A DNA stretch of 64,000 nt, taken from NCBI GenBank assembly GCA_902168205.1, contig CABHOK010000002.1, forward strand, positions 558,001-622,000, read 5' to 3'. Shown one piece after another: positions 55,495 through 62,613 of the stretch. Positions within the stretch are counted from its first letter, which is position 1. The number at the start of each line of letters is the position of its first letter. A program made the translations under genes and the position numbers. Under the pieces are notes generated by a model that was not told the origin of the DNA, did not search any database, and saw only the letters and a list, made by a program, of their open reading frames with translations. This DNA comes from an uncultured Chitinophaga sp. (GTDB lineage: Bacteria; Bacteroidota; Bacteroidia; Cytophagales; Cyclobacteriaceae).

Positions 55495-55695
55495 ATGGAT
55501 CCGGGTGTTGAAGTGCTTATTCGCAAGGGGTATGACTCTGATCGTAAAGACCTATATTACCTTACACTCTTTACAAAGCTTGAAGATATGAATGAACTCT
55601 TCATGCATCCGGATATAATCGATATCATTGGAAAAAACGTGGTTCGTTTGGAGAAAATCGACAATTACCGCTTTAAGCTATTTGTCTCGAAATAA
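55495..55695 (+). CDS. Small hypothetical protein downstream of the cold-shock protein
   Basis: 66 residues with no signal peptide. It is mixed alpha/beta, with LYYLTLFTKLEDMNELFMHPD and a C-terminal YRFKLFVSK strand (quoted in two parts, not contiguous). No family is recognised. It begins 9 bp after the cold-shock gene stop, so it is likely translated from the same mRNA. Confidence 0.55.
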   Translation: MDPGVEVLIRKGYDSDRKDLYYLTLFTKLEDMNELFMHPDIIDIIGKNVVRLEKIDNYRFKLFVSK

Positions 55696-55735
55696 ACTTA
55701 ATTGAATATAGCGAACGCTATAGCAGTGGTATACT

Positions 55736-55993
55736 TTAAAAATACGAATGGAAGTTCTGCTTCCACCAGAAACTGAAACTGGAGTGGGGATGGTCAAGAG
55801 AAATCCGGGAGGCCAGATGCGTTACAGCTTCTTCAATCGTAGTTCCCTGCAGGGGCGTTCGCTTTTCATGTTGATCCACCATATAGAAGTAACCACTTTG
55901 TGTCTGCAGTACAATTTCGATATGTAGATCGCTGCTATAGATGTGTTGCAGTACTTCGCCTACATAACTTCGGTCAATTATTCGCTGTGTCAT
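55736..55993 (-). CDS. Small hypothetical protein
   Basis: 85 residues, soluble. The middle part HIEIVLQTQSGYFYMVDQHE looks like two beta strands, followed by an amphipathic helix TIEEAVTHLASRISL. No known family. It is downstream of the desaturase gene on the same strand, but a terminator lies between. Its convergent neighbour ends 40 bp away. Confidence 0.5.
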   Translation of the reverse strand: MTQRIIDRSYVGEVLQHIYSSDLHIEIVLQTQSGYFYMVDQHEKRTPLQGTTIEEAVTHLASRISLDHPHSSFSFWWKQNFHSYF

Positions 55994-56013
55994 AAGTATA
56001 GGTATTGTCCTAG

Positions 56014-56046
56014 AAAAAAAACCTGCCCCAATGCAACAGGTTTTTT
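56014..56046 (-). terminator. Terminator of the desaturase gene
   Basis: Arms aaaaaacctg (56016-56025) and caggtttttt (56037-56046), with an 11-nt loop. On the minus strand the hairpin is followed by a U tract, 10 bp after the desaturase stop codon. Confidence 0.8.
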
Positions 56047-56055
56047 GAAATTATA

Positions 56056-57159
56056 CTATGCTACTTCTACCGGTTTTACACCTAACTGTTTTAGCAATCT
56101 GGCGTGGCCTCCCAATGCTGCTATAAATGTGTGGGCGCTTTTATAGGGTAAACCAAATTCGGCTGCTGTTTCCTTTACGATGCTTGCTATCTTTCTATAG
56201 TGTACATGGCATACATTGGGGAATAAATGGTGCTCAATTTGGAAATTCAAACCACCCACATACCAGGAAAACCAACGGCTTTTGTTGCCAAAGTTTGTTG
56301 TGGTGTGTAGTTGATGAACAGCCCAGTTATTTTCAAGCGTGTTATGTTCATCCGGAAGCGGAAACTCAGTGCCTTCAATAACGTGTGCCGGTTGAAAGAT
56401 AATAGCCAGTATAAAACCAGCGATATAATGCATAACAACAATACCAATAAAAATTGTCCACCAAGGTAAATTTGTAAAGAGCAGGGGAATTAAGAATATA
56501 TAGCCGAGGTATACAACTTTGGTAGCCACGAGTATAAACCACTCTTTCACGATATTGGCGTTGTTCTTTTTGGCCATTCCGTTTTTATGATAGCGCACAA
56601 TGCGAACAAAATCCTTTACAAATAACCAGACCAGCGTCATTAGTCCGTAGAGAAACCATGCATATATATGTTGGTAACGATGAAAGCGCTTCCAGGCAGA
56701 GTGCGGTGTGAGGCGCAGTACACCGCGTGGACTTATATCTTCATCTTCTTCATGCACATTGGTAAAAGAGTGATGAAGTACATTATGCTGCATTTTCCAG
56801 TTAAATGAATTGGCGCCAACGAGATTGAGGGAATATCCCATGGCTGTATTCAGCCACTTCTTGTTTGAATATGCGCCATGATTGGCATCGTGCATTACGG
56901 ATAATCCTATACCTGCCAGCCCGAGACTCATAATTATTGTCAATAATAATAGTAACCAGCTGTTGGTAATGCCCAATGCTATGATACAGGCATACGGTAT
57001 AAAATACAGCGAAAACATAAACACCGTCTTTATCAGCATTTCTTTGTTGCCATGTCTGGAAATACCCGTTGTCTTAAAATAGTCGTTTACTCTTTTGTTG
57101 AGCGTGTTCGAAAAGTCGCGCCTTGTGGTGGAAAACGTTACGGTTTTGTTACTTGTCAT
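56056..57159 (-). CDS. Membrane fatty acid (acyl-CoA/acyl-lipid) desaturase
   Basis: 367 residues with four or more membrane helices. All three histidine boxes of membrane desaturases are present: HDANHGAYS (HxxxH), HNVLHHSF (HxxHH), and QIEHHLFP (QxxHH, the front-end/acyl-CoA type). Together they bind the di-iron centre. The QxxHH form and TTTNFGNKS suggest a delta-5/6 or linoleoyl-CoA-type desaturase rather than delta-9. It introduces double bonds into membrane lipid chains, a typical cold response, in agreement with the neighbouring cold-shock and RRM proteins. Start at ATG 57159. Confidence 0.92.
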   Translation of the reverse strand: MTSNKTVTFSTTRRDFSNTLNKRVNDYFKTTGISRHGNKEMLIKTVFMFSLYFIPYACIIALGITNSWLLLLLTIIMSLGLAGIGLSVMHDANHGAYSNKKWLNTAMGYSLNLVGANSFNWKMQHNVLHHSFTNVHEEDEDISPRGVLRLTPHSAWKRFHRYQHIYAWFLYGLMTLVWLFVKDFVRIVRYHKNGMAKKNNANIVKEWFILVATKVVYLGYIFLIPLLFTNLPWWTIFIGIVVMHYIAGFILAIIFQPAHVIEGTEFPLPDEHNTLENNWAVHQLHTTTNFGNKSRWFSWYVGGLNFQIEHHLFPNVCHVHYRKIASIVKETAAEFGLPYKSAHTFIAALGGHARLLKQLGVKPVEVA

Positions 57160-57208
57160 TCTTTATAGTCAGGTGTATATATAGTTTGTTCTTCTAAAAT
57201 CCGGGAGA

Positions 57209-57463
57209 TTAGAATATAGTTGTTTGTGGTCTTGCTTTTGAAACACGGAGTTTGCTGCCAAAGAAGCTGGCATTTGAAAGCTTCCGAACGGCTTCCATAG
57301 CTTCACGATCATCGGGCATATCAACAAAGCCAAAACCTTTTGAAATGCCTGTAGATTTGTCAATCATAATTTTAACGGAAGCAACTTTACCAAATTCGAT
57401 AAACAAGGCTTTTAAGGCATCATCAGTAACAGCACGATTAATGTTGGTCACAAACAGATTCAT
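57209..57463 (-). CDS. RRM-domain RNA-binding protein
   Basis: 84 residues, a single RNA recognition motif. RNP2 is LFVTNI (residues 3-8) and RNP1 is KGFGFVDM (about 42-49). This is the small cold-inducible RRM type found in cyanobacteria and Bacteroidota. The protein ends soon after the domain, without the Gly-rich tail of its paralogue at 58221. It is upstream of the desaturase gene on the same strand (49 bp), so they may be co-transcribed. Confidence 0.92.
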   Translation of the reverse strand: MNLFVTNINRAVTDDALKALFIEFGKVASVKIMIDKSTGISKGFGFVDMPDDREAMEAVRKLSNASFFGSKLRVSKARPQTTIF

Positions 57464-58220
57464 AATAAAAAAGTTGAATGGATAATAGGAAAACTGAGAC
57501 CTGCGTCTCTTTCAATTGATAAAATCTAAGGAGGAATAATCTGTTGGTGAGAATTACCTTCGGCGGATTCGAGGAATTGAATAACAAAACTACATAAAAT
57601 TATCCGATAAAGTTCAATCACTGTTTGGAGATGCGGTGAAGATGAGTGTGAACACGCGTTGTCATCGGGCTGAACGCAACAGCTATACATGTTTACGCAT
57701 ACAGTTCATTGTTTTAACGATATAATTTTATATGTGCGTATAATCTTCATCAATTATATTTATATAAAGTAAAAGCAGGAGTTTTGTTGCTGTGTAAATT
57801 TGAATTTTATAGGTTTACCGGTTTATTTAACTATCTTTGTGACATCAATTGCGGATTCTTTTAATTCACCCCATATTCTTCTCGAATTCGGAGTCTCTTA
57901 ATCCTCTCCACAATTACTGGTTTTTTATAGCAGTTATAGCCGTTCGTAAGGTCTGTAAAATCTTATAGAGACTTGTGAAGATCATAAGGACCTTCACCAT
58001 TTAGTGAATATGCATTCCAGGGATTAACAGAATTTGTAAGGGCTCTGTACGAAGGAACATATATTCTTATGTATATAATCCGAAGGAACGAAAATAAACT
58101 CAAAACATTAAGTAGCGTATTGCTGATAGTCGGAAGGAGTGCATTCTTAATTATGCCAGGGCTATATAATTCAGCTTCGTTATCCTCAAAAAAAGAAATT
58201 ACATTTTAATTTTTATAATC
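57464..58220. other. Long divergent intergenic region between the two RRM genes
   Basis: 757 bp. TATCTTTG (57832-57839) is a perfect -7 box and would give the right-hand RRM gene a leader of about 375 nt, long as in cold-shock mRNAs. The leader contains inverted repeats such as agtctct / agagact (about 57890 and 57966) and gtgaag / cttcac (about 57975-57998), and a small ORF described separately. A 13-bp word tttgaattttata at 57799 is shared with the efflux AraC promoter. Confidence 0.45.
58069..58209 (+). CDS. Possible 46-codon leader ORF upstream of the RRM gene
   Basis: ATG at 58069 to TAA at 58207-58209, 11 bp before the RRM start. The peptide begins with basic RRNENK, has a hydrophobic centre (SSVLLIVGRSAFLIMPGL), and a polar tail. 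It could regulate translation of the RRM gene or be fortuitous; there is no independent support. Confidence 0.25.
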   Translation: MYIIRRNENKLKTLSSVLLIVGRSAFLIMPGLYNSASLSSKKEITF

Positions 58221-58541
58221 ATGAACATCTATGTTTCAAACATCGCATTCAAAGCAACCGACACTGACTTACGCGAGTTATTTGAACAGCACGGTGAAGT
58301 ATCATCGGCAAAAATCATTTTAGACAAAATGACGCAACGCAGTCGCGGCTTTGGTTTTGTCGAAATGCCAGACAATGCGTCTGCTCAACAGGCTATATCT
58401 GAACTGAATAACTATAATTTTCTGGGTAAAGATATATCTGTAAATGAAGCGAGACCAAAGACTGACACACCACGAAGCGGTGGTTACGGTAACCGCAGCG
58501 GTGGTGGTAACGAAGGTAACAGTTTCAGAAAACGCTGGTAA
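58221..58541 (+). CDS. RRM-domain RNA-binding protein with Gly-rich tail
   Basis: 106 residues. RRM with RNP2 IYVSNI (3-8) and RNP1 RGFGFVEM (about 43-50), followed by a Gly/Arg/Asn-rich tail (SGGYGNRSGGGNEG). The layout is that of cyanobacterial-type cold-inducible RNA-binding proteins, which bind and stabilise mRNAs in the cold. It is divergent from its shorter paralogue, with a 757-bp control region, and is closed by its own terminator. Confidence 0.93.
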   Translation: MNIYVSNIAFKATDTDLRELFEQHGEVSSAKIILDKMTQRSRGFGFVEMPDNASAQQAISELNNYNFLGKDISVNEARPKTDTPRSGGYGNRSGGGNEGNSFRKRW

Positions 58542-58558
58542 TTTGTTGATTACGATCT

Positions 58559-58595
58559 GCCGGCAAGCTATATTTGAATAGCTTGCCGGTTGATT
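58559..58595 (+). terminator. Terminator of the RRM gene
   Basis: Perfect 12-bp arms ccggcaagctat (58560-58571) and atagcttgccgg (58578-58589) with a 6-nt loop ATTTGA. The tail TTGATTGTGT is only moderately T-rich. Confidence 0.7.
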
Positions 58596-58755
58596 GTGTC
58601 TATACTTTTTAGGGGCATGGCTTCATGCCGCTTCACGTTGGCTATAATTATACACCTGAAGATATAGAGGGAGTGTAACTATAGATGCGATAGTTACCAC
58701 ATAGGTATATATTCGGCAACACCATTAAACGTAAGGTGTTAAATGGTATTGAAAA

Positions 58756-59130
58756 CTAATCCGCTGGAAACGCCATCGTGCTTAACAAAGCATTTTCCGC
58801 CTGGCGACTGTCCAACCGCGTATGCTGTACTACAATCGGAATGTCAGATTCAATGATACAGGCGTAATCTGTTCCGGTGGGAACGGACTGCGGATCTTTC
58901 AGGTCGTTAAAGCGAACATGTTTGGTTCTTCGTGCTGCAACATCTATTTTATATGGACCTACCGGATCGCGGTCTGAAAAGTAAATGGTAAACGTTACGT
59001 GCGCATCTTCATCGTTGGCATTGAGAATGCAGGCTGTTTCATGACTCTCCATTTCAGGAGCAGGTCCTGTGCTATAGGTGGGAATATACCCTTCGGCTAT
59101 CGCCCATATTTTATGTCCGATGGTTTTCAT
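58756..59130 (-). CDS. Sensory rhodopsin transducer (ASRT) family protein
   Basis: 124 residues from ATG 59130; upstream in-frame codons lie in the operator array and lack homology. The sequence follows the Anabaena sensory rhodopsin transducer closely: WAIAEGYIP, SHETACILNANDEDAHVT, RRTKHVRFNDL and PIVVQHTRLDSRQAENALL (cited from memory of that protein). ASRT is a soluble all-beta tetramer that partners a microbial rhodopsin in Anabaena; many homologues occur without one, with a suggested role in sugar or DNA binding. No rhodopsin gene is in this window. It is divergent from the TIR gene across a 160-bp region holding the 21-bp array. Confidence 0.9.
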   Translation of the reverse strand: MKTIGHKIWAIAEGYIPTYSTGPAPEMESHETACILNANDEDAHVTFTIYFSDRDPVGPYKIDVAARRTKHVRFNDLKDPQSVPTGTDYACIIESDIPIVVQHTRLDSRQAENALLSTMAFPAD

Positions 59131-59206
59131 CCGTGATCGTTTACAAAATATACCGGTAAAAAGAAATGCCAATGCAGGTCGTGTGCGAATCTGTGAAAAG
59201 CATCCG

Positions 59207-59276
59207 TTCGGAAGAAAAAATGACGCTTTCGGAAACATACTTTGCACACCGGGGAGAAAGCTTCTATACTTCGGCT
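59207..59276. promoter_or_regulatory. Array A: 21-bp-periodic TTCGGAA elements upstream of the TIR gene
   Basis: TTCGGAA at 59207, TTCGGAA at 59228, a degenerate CCGGGGA at 59249 and TTCGGCT at 59270, each exactly 21 bp after the last. The spacing places each copy on the same DNA face. It lies between the divergent ASRT homologue and the TIR gene. Confidence 0.6.
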
Positions 59277-59289
59277 TTACGATTTATAG

Positions 59290-59835
59290 ATGCATCACAA
59301 TTATTCGTACGACCTTTTTATATCGCATGCGGTAGAAGACAAGATTCTACTGGTGAACGAACTTGCTGCACGACTCGAGGCACAAGGTATAAAAGTGTGG
59401 TATACCGGGCAGGAACTTAGTATTGGCGATGTGGTATGCGATACACTGGTAGAAGGTATGCGTCACTGCCGCTATGGTATTGTTGTTTTCAGTCCAAGCT
59501 ATATATCAAAAATGAAGCCCTCGGCTGAATTCAGTACACTGATCAATTATAAACGCCAGGGCGAAAAAGTAATTATACCGGTACTGTTCGAAGTTACACC
59601 GGGTGAATTGGCGATCAGGAATATATTACCTCACAATGTCATGGCTATATATAGTAGTAATGGATTGGATGATATCGTAACCCGTTTATTACAGCAAATC
59701 AACTTACCGCACAAACCTTCTCCCGCTAAAAGTACATCCGTATTTAAGTCCCGGAAGGGTAAACTATATGCCGCCCTGTTACTGGCTGCCGGGGTGGTGT
59801 TGCTTCTTTACGGCTTTAGTATGTTGCTGATGTAA
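59290..59835 (+). CDS. TIR-domain protein with C-terminal membrane anchor
   Basis: 181 residues. The N-terminal TIR domain (about 5-140) has YDLFISHAVEDK (box 1), GIKVWYTGQELSIGD (BB-loop region) and GIVVFSPSYI, with a Glu in KPSAEF at the place of the catalytic Glu of NAD-cleaving TIR domains. A basic linker (KSRKGK) is followed by one hydrophobic helix (AALLLAAGVVLLLYGFSMLL) at the very C-terminus, so the TIR domain faces the cytoplasm. Bacterial TIR proteins act in NAD+ depletion, signalling or defence; no defence partner is next to it. Array A ends 13 bp upstream. Confidence 0.88.
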   Translation: MHHNYSYDLFISHAVEDKILLVNELAARLEAQGIKVWYTGQELSIGDVVCDTLVEGMRHCRYGIVVFSPSYISKMKPSAEFSTLINYKRQGEKVIIPVLFEVTPGELAIRNILPHNVMAIYSSNGLDDIVTRLLQQINLPHKPSPAKSTSVFKSRKGKLYAALLLAAGVVLLLYGFSMLLM

Positions 59836-59907
59836 CGTGATAAAAGGTATATATGTAGCATAGAATGCGAGGTCCGCGATCGGTTGTATAGGTGGTCGGT
59901 AAATCGT

Positions 59908-59960
59908 TTCGGAAAGAAAAATGATACCTTCGGAAAAAATCTGCTGCATCCCGGAGAAAA
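59908..59960 (+). promoter_or_regulatory. Array B: 21-bp-periodic TTCGGAA elements upstream of the Cys-rich lipoprotein gene
   Basis: TTCGGAA at 59908 and 59929 and CCCGGAG at 59950, again exactly 21 bp apart. The surrounding bases are partly similar to array A as well (for example the GAGAAA after the third copy in both). It ends about 55 bp before the start codon at 60013. Confidence 0.6.
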
Positions 59961-60012
59961 CTTTTTACCGGCAGCGATTCCGTGGCGTATTTCATTCTAT
60001 GAACGAAATGAT

Positions 60013-60444
60013 ATGCGGTTTAACAATTACATAGTCCGCACAACGGTGCTGTTTCTATTCCTGGTTCTGCTGCAGGGATGTGCCTTCAGCCAGGCCGATG
60101 ATCAAACGGTATACATTACCCGCACAGGCAACAAATATCACAAGAGTACATGCCAATACCTGAAGCATAGTCGCATCGGTATAGAGATTTCGGTGGCAAA
60201 GGAGCAAGGCTATACTCCCTGCAGCGCGTGTCACCCAGGTTCTACCAAGAACCCCGTAGCGCCTGCCAAACCACAACAGCAAACTAAACAGCAGATACAG
60301 CAGGTACGCGGTTCTTCCGAAAAAGTAACAGCATCTGAGAAGACAGTTACAGCATCACGACAGTGCACAGCCAAAACAAAATCAGGCAGTCGCTGCAAGC
60401 GCATCACGCAAAATGCCAATGGAAAATGCTGGCAGCATCAGTAG
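60013..60444 (+). CDS. Lipoprotein with Cys-rich metal-binding motif and C-terminal zinc-finger-like tail
   Basis: 143 residues from ATG 60013. Upstream in-frame codons run through array B and are not convincing. The lipoprotein signal has lipobox LLQGC (Cys near 23). It carries an Ada-like Cys/His motif (KYHKSTCQYLKHS, then GYTPCSACHPG), a Gln/Thr-rich linker, and a C-terminal CTAKTKSGSRCKR to GKCWQHQ segment resembling a small zinc-binding domain. Function is unknown. The H-x3-C-x-Y-L theme recurs in the small protein at 60588. Confidence 0.75.
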   Translation: MRFNNYIVRTTVLFLFLVLLQGCAFSQADDQTVYITRTGNKYHKSTCQYLKHSRIGIEISVAKEQGYTPCSACHPGSTKNPVAPAKPQQQTKQQIQQVRGSSEKVTASEKTVTASRQCTAKTKSGSRCKRITQNANGKCWQHQ

Positions 60445-60545
60445 CAGTGAAAGATTATAAGATTGGAGATTATAAAATTAAAAAGGAGTTAGTGTTTATC
60501 GCTTTTGTTACCACTATGTTTTATAAACAGAAAATTATAATGTTT

Positions 60546-60576
60546 CAATTTTCCAATTTTCCAATTTTCCAATTTT
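60546..60576 (+). repeat. Tandem 8-bp repeat upstream of a small Cys-rich gene
   Basis: Nearly four copies of caattttc (31 bp), ending 11 bp before the ATG at 60588. The rest of the 143-bp gap is AT-rich without other features. Such repeats can change copy number by slippage. Confidence 0.75.
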
Positions 60577-60587
60577 AAAATCCATGT

Positions 60588-60797
60588 ATGAATTTCTATT
60601 GTGTCGATACTGATGCAGGGCAGAAGGGTGAGCATATCGTACACCGTGTCAAATGTCAATATTTACCTTCGGACAAGATCGAGCTTGGGCCGTTTCCTTC
60701 CTGTTACGAAGCCATTCAGGCAGCTCGTAAATATTACCGGCATATAAATGGATGCCAGCATTGCTGCATCGAATGTTATCGCGTGCAAACAGTTTAG
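60588..60797 (+). CDS. Small Cys-rich protein
   Basis: 69 residues, cytoplasmic. It has six Cys and two His in HRVKCQYLPS, a Cys in PSCYEA, and GCQHCCIECY near the C-terminus, probably a zinc-binding fold. HxxxCxYL is shared with the lipoprotein at 60013. No known function. Its TAG overlaps the stop codon of the convergent gene. Confidence 0.7.
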   Translation: MNFYCVDTDAGQKGEHIVHRVKCQYLPSDKIELGPFPSCYEAIQAARKYYRHINGCQHCCIECYRVQTV

Positions 60798-61285
60798 GCG
60801 AGGTTAACAGATTTGTTTGTCGTGTTGGCAACTCCGGCTTCCTGCGGCTTCACCAGCGTTTCTGTTAACTGTCGCGAACTGATCTCAAAATTTTCAAGGT
60901 GTTGGTGAATTTCGCGAAGTGTAGCCTGCGAAAGTGTGGAATCTTTCATCACCGCCAGGTATTCTTTCTGCGTCATGGCTTCTACAGTCGTGCAGCAGTC
61001 AGATAGTGATCTTCGTTTGTAGGAGACTTCGAACTTCATCCAGCGCAAGGCTTTTCGATATATGGTATCTTTCGTAAGATCCAGCGCCTGGGCTGAGCCA
61101 TACGCGATGAGCCAGCGCGAAAGATGATCTTTATTTACCTGCGATTGATATGCAAATTCATGAAAGAGGTCATGCAGCATAGCATTTTTGGAGATGAGTG
61201 CGGCATGCTTGTAAAACTCTTCACGCTCATGGTTGGCCATAATAAGTCTGACCAGGTCTTCTACATTCTTCACTACATTTTCCAT
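60794..61285 (-). CDS. DUF2383/PA2169-like four-helix-bundle protein
   Basis: 163 residues from ATG 61285; in-frame starts at 61354 and 61393 are possible but the similarity begins at 61285. The helices NVEDLVRLIMANHEREEFYKHA, MLHDLFHEFAYQSQVNKDHL (cited as separate stretches) and the last helix LREIHQHLENFEISSRQL fit the DUF2383 ferritin-like bundle, seen in stress-induced proteins of unknown function. It is divergent from the HsdR-N gene; array C lies between them. Confidence 0.7.
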   Translation of the reverse strand: MENVVKNVEDLVRLIMANHEREEFYKHAALISKNAMLHDLFHEFAYQSQVNKDHLSRWLIAYGSAQALDLTKDTIYRKALRWMKFEVSYKRRSLSDCCTTVEAMTQKEYLAVMKDSTLSQATLREIHQHLENFEISSRQLTETLVKPQEAGVANTTNKSVNLA

Positions 61286-61404
61286 TGGGATAAGTATAAT
61301 ATTGTGATTTATAAAATACCGTGCCAGGTGTTTAGCGTCCTCCTTTACCGACATAGACAAATTTATACTGTTACCGAAGCCAGTGATTAACATGGTGTAT
61401 CACG

Positions 61405-61454
61405 TTCGGAAACATAAAGGCAGCGTTGGGAAACAAAATATAGTGCTTGGGAAA
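61405..61454. promoter_or_regulatory. Array C: 21-bp-periodic TTCGGAAA/TTGGGAAA elements
   Basis: TTCGGAAAC at 61405, TTGGGAAAC at 61426 and TTGGGAAAG at 61447, exactly 21 bp apart. It is in the divergent region between the DUF2383-like gene and the HsdR-N gene, the start of which is 64 bp further on. The third array of the same type within 2.3 kb. Confidence 0.62.
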
Positions 61455-61517
61455 GATCGTCATGTTAATAGGAGGTGGGTGATTAGCTTGATGGATAAAC
61501 GTTAATTCACGAACCCT

Positions 61518-62606
61518 ATGGACTTTAAAGATCAGATCAAACAACTTGGTGATCGCGTAGCCAAGATGCTGCCTCAGATTCAGACGGAGGAAGCTACCAA
61601 AACCTCGCTTACGTTGCCCTTTATTCAGATTCTTGGTTATGATATATTCAATCCGGCTGAAGTAAATCCTGAATTTGTAGCGGACCTCGGCATTAAGAAA
61701 GGCGAGAAGGTTGATTATGCCATTATGAAAAATGGTGAACCGATTCTGCTGATCGAATGCAAGCACTATCAGGAAAAACTCGATCCACACAACTCACAGT
61801 TGTTCCGGTATTTCCATACTACCAAAGCTAAATTCGGATTGCTCACTAACGGCTTGCATTACCGCTTCTATACCGACCTGGTGGAAGCAAACAAGATGGA
61901 CGAAAAACCGTTCTTCGAATTTATGCTTACCGATATCAAAGAAGCTGAAGTAGATGAACTGAAGAAATTTCACAAATCGTACTTCGATCTCGAAAGTATA
62001 TTTACTACAGCCAGTGAATTGAAATATTCCAACGAGATAAAAATAGTGTTGACTTCGGAGTTTAAAGAACCAAGCGAAGATTTCGTACGGTTCTTCATCA
62101 GTAAAGTATACGATGGCAAGGCTATGCCCAAAGTAGTATCACAGTTTACCGGTATAGTGAAGAAATCGGTTAACCAGTTGATCAGCGATATGATCAACGA
62201 CCGATTGAAATCCGCTTTGGCAAAAGAAGCTGAATCAGAAAAAGCACGCGTGACAGAAGAAGCCGCAGCACGCCCGGAAGAAGATAAAGCCATTGAGACA
62301 ACGGCACAGGAAATGGAAGGCTTTATGATTGTGAAGTCGATTATACGAAAGAAGATCGATGCCAATCGAATTGTTGCACGCGATACCAAAACGTACTACG
62401 GCATTCTGCTGGATGACAACAATCGTAAACCGCTATGCAGACTCTGGTTCAACGGCACGAAAAAATACCTGGGTTTGTTTGATGAAACTAAAAATGAGAC
62501 ACGTCATGAGCTGCAAAAGCTGGATGATATCTTTAATTATACCGAGCAGCTTTTGAAGAGTGTTGATCTGTACGAAAAAGAAGAAAAAGTAGCAAACCCT
62601 ATATAG
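61518..62606 (+). CDS. Orphan type I restriction HsdR N-terminal-like (PD-(D/E)XK) protein
   Basis: 362 residues. The N-terminal HSDR_N domain (about 20-145) has the nuclease fold motif: D in EKVDYAIMKNGEP and the ECK of LLIECKHYQ, with FGLLTNGLHYRFYTD after it. A charged coiled region (about 235-265, Glu/Ala-rich) leads to a C-terminal domain (270-355) with a YYGILLDDNNRKPLCRLWF strand set. It lacks the helicase domains of true HsdR, and no hsdM or hsdS is nearby, so it is not a classical restriction subunit. DNA cleavage or binding is inferred only. Its promoter region contains array C. Confidence 0.83.
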   Translation: MDFKDQIKQLGDRVAKMLPQIQTEEATKTSLTLPFIQILGYDIFNPAEVNPEFVADLGIKKGEKVDYAIMKNGEPILLIECKHYQEKLDPHNSQLFRYFHTTKAKFGLLTNGLHYRFYTDLVEANKMDEKPFFEFMLTDIKEAEVDELKKFHKSYFDLESIFTTASELKYSNEIKIVLTSEFKEPSEDFVRFFISKVYDGKAMPKVVSQFTGIVKKSVNQLISDMINDRLKSALAKEAESEKARVTEEAAARPEEDKAIETTAQEMEGFMIVKSIIRKKIDANRIVARDTKTYYGILLDDNNRKPLCRLWFNGTKKYLGLFDETKNETRHELQKLDDIFNYTEQLLKSVDLYEKEEKVANPI

Positions 62607-62613
62607 CTACTTT
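62581..62613 (-). terminator. Terminator of the cupin gene
   Basis: Arms aaagtagc (62586-62593) and gctacttt (62606-62613). On the minus strand the hairpin is followed by TTCTTC, a fair U tract. It overlaps the last codons of the convergent HsdR-N gene. Confidence 0.5.

Noticed and set aside
59290-59835. Thoeris, TIR-APAZ or CBASS-type anti-phage system
   Set aside because: No ThsA, SIR2, Argonaute or cyclase partner is adjacent; the TIR protein carries only a membrane helix.
61518-62606. Type I restriction-modification system
   Set aside because: Only the HsdR N-terminal domain is present; there are no helicase domains and no methyltransferase or specificity gene in the neighbourhood.
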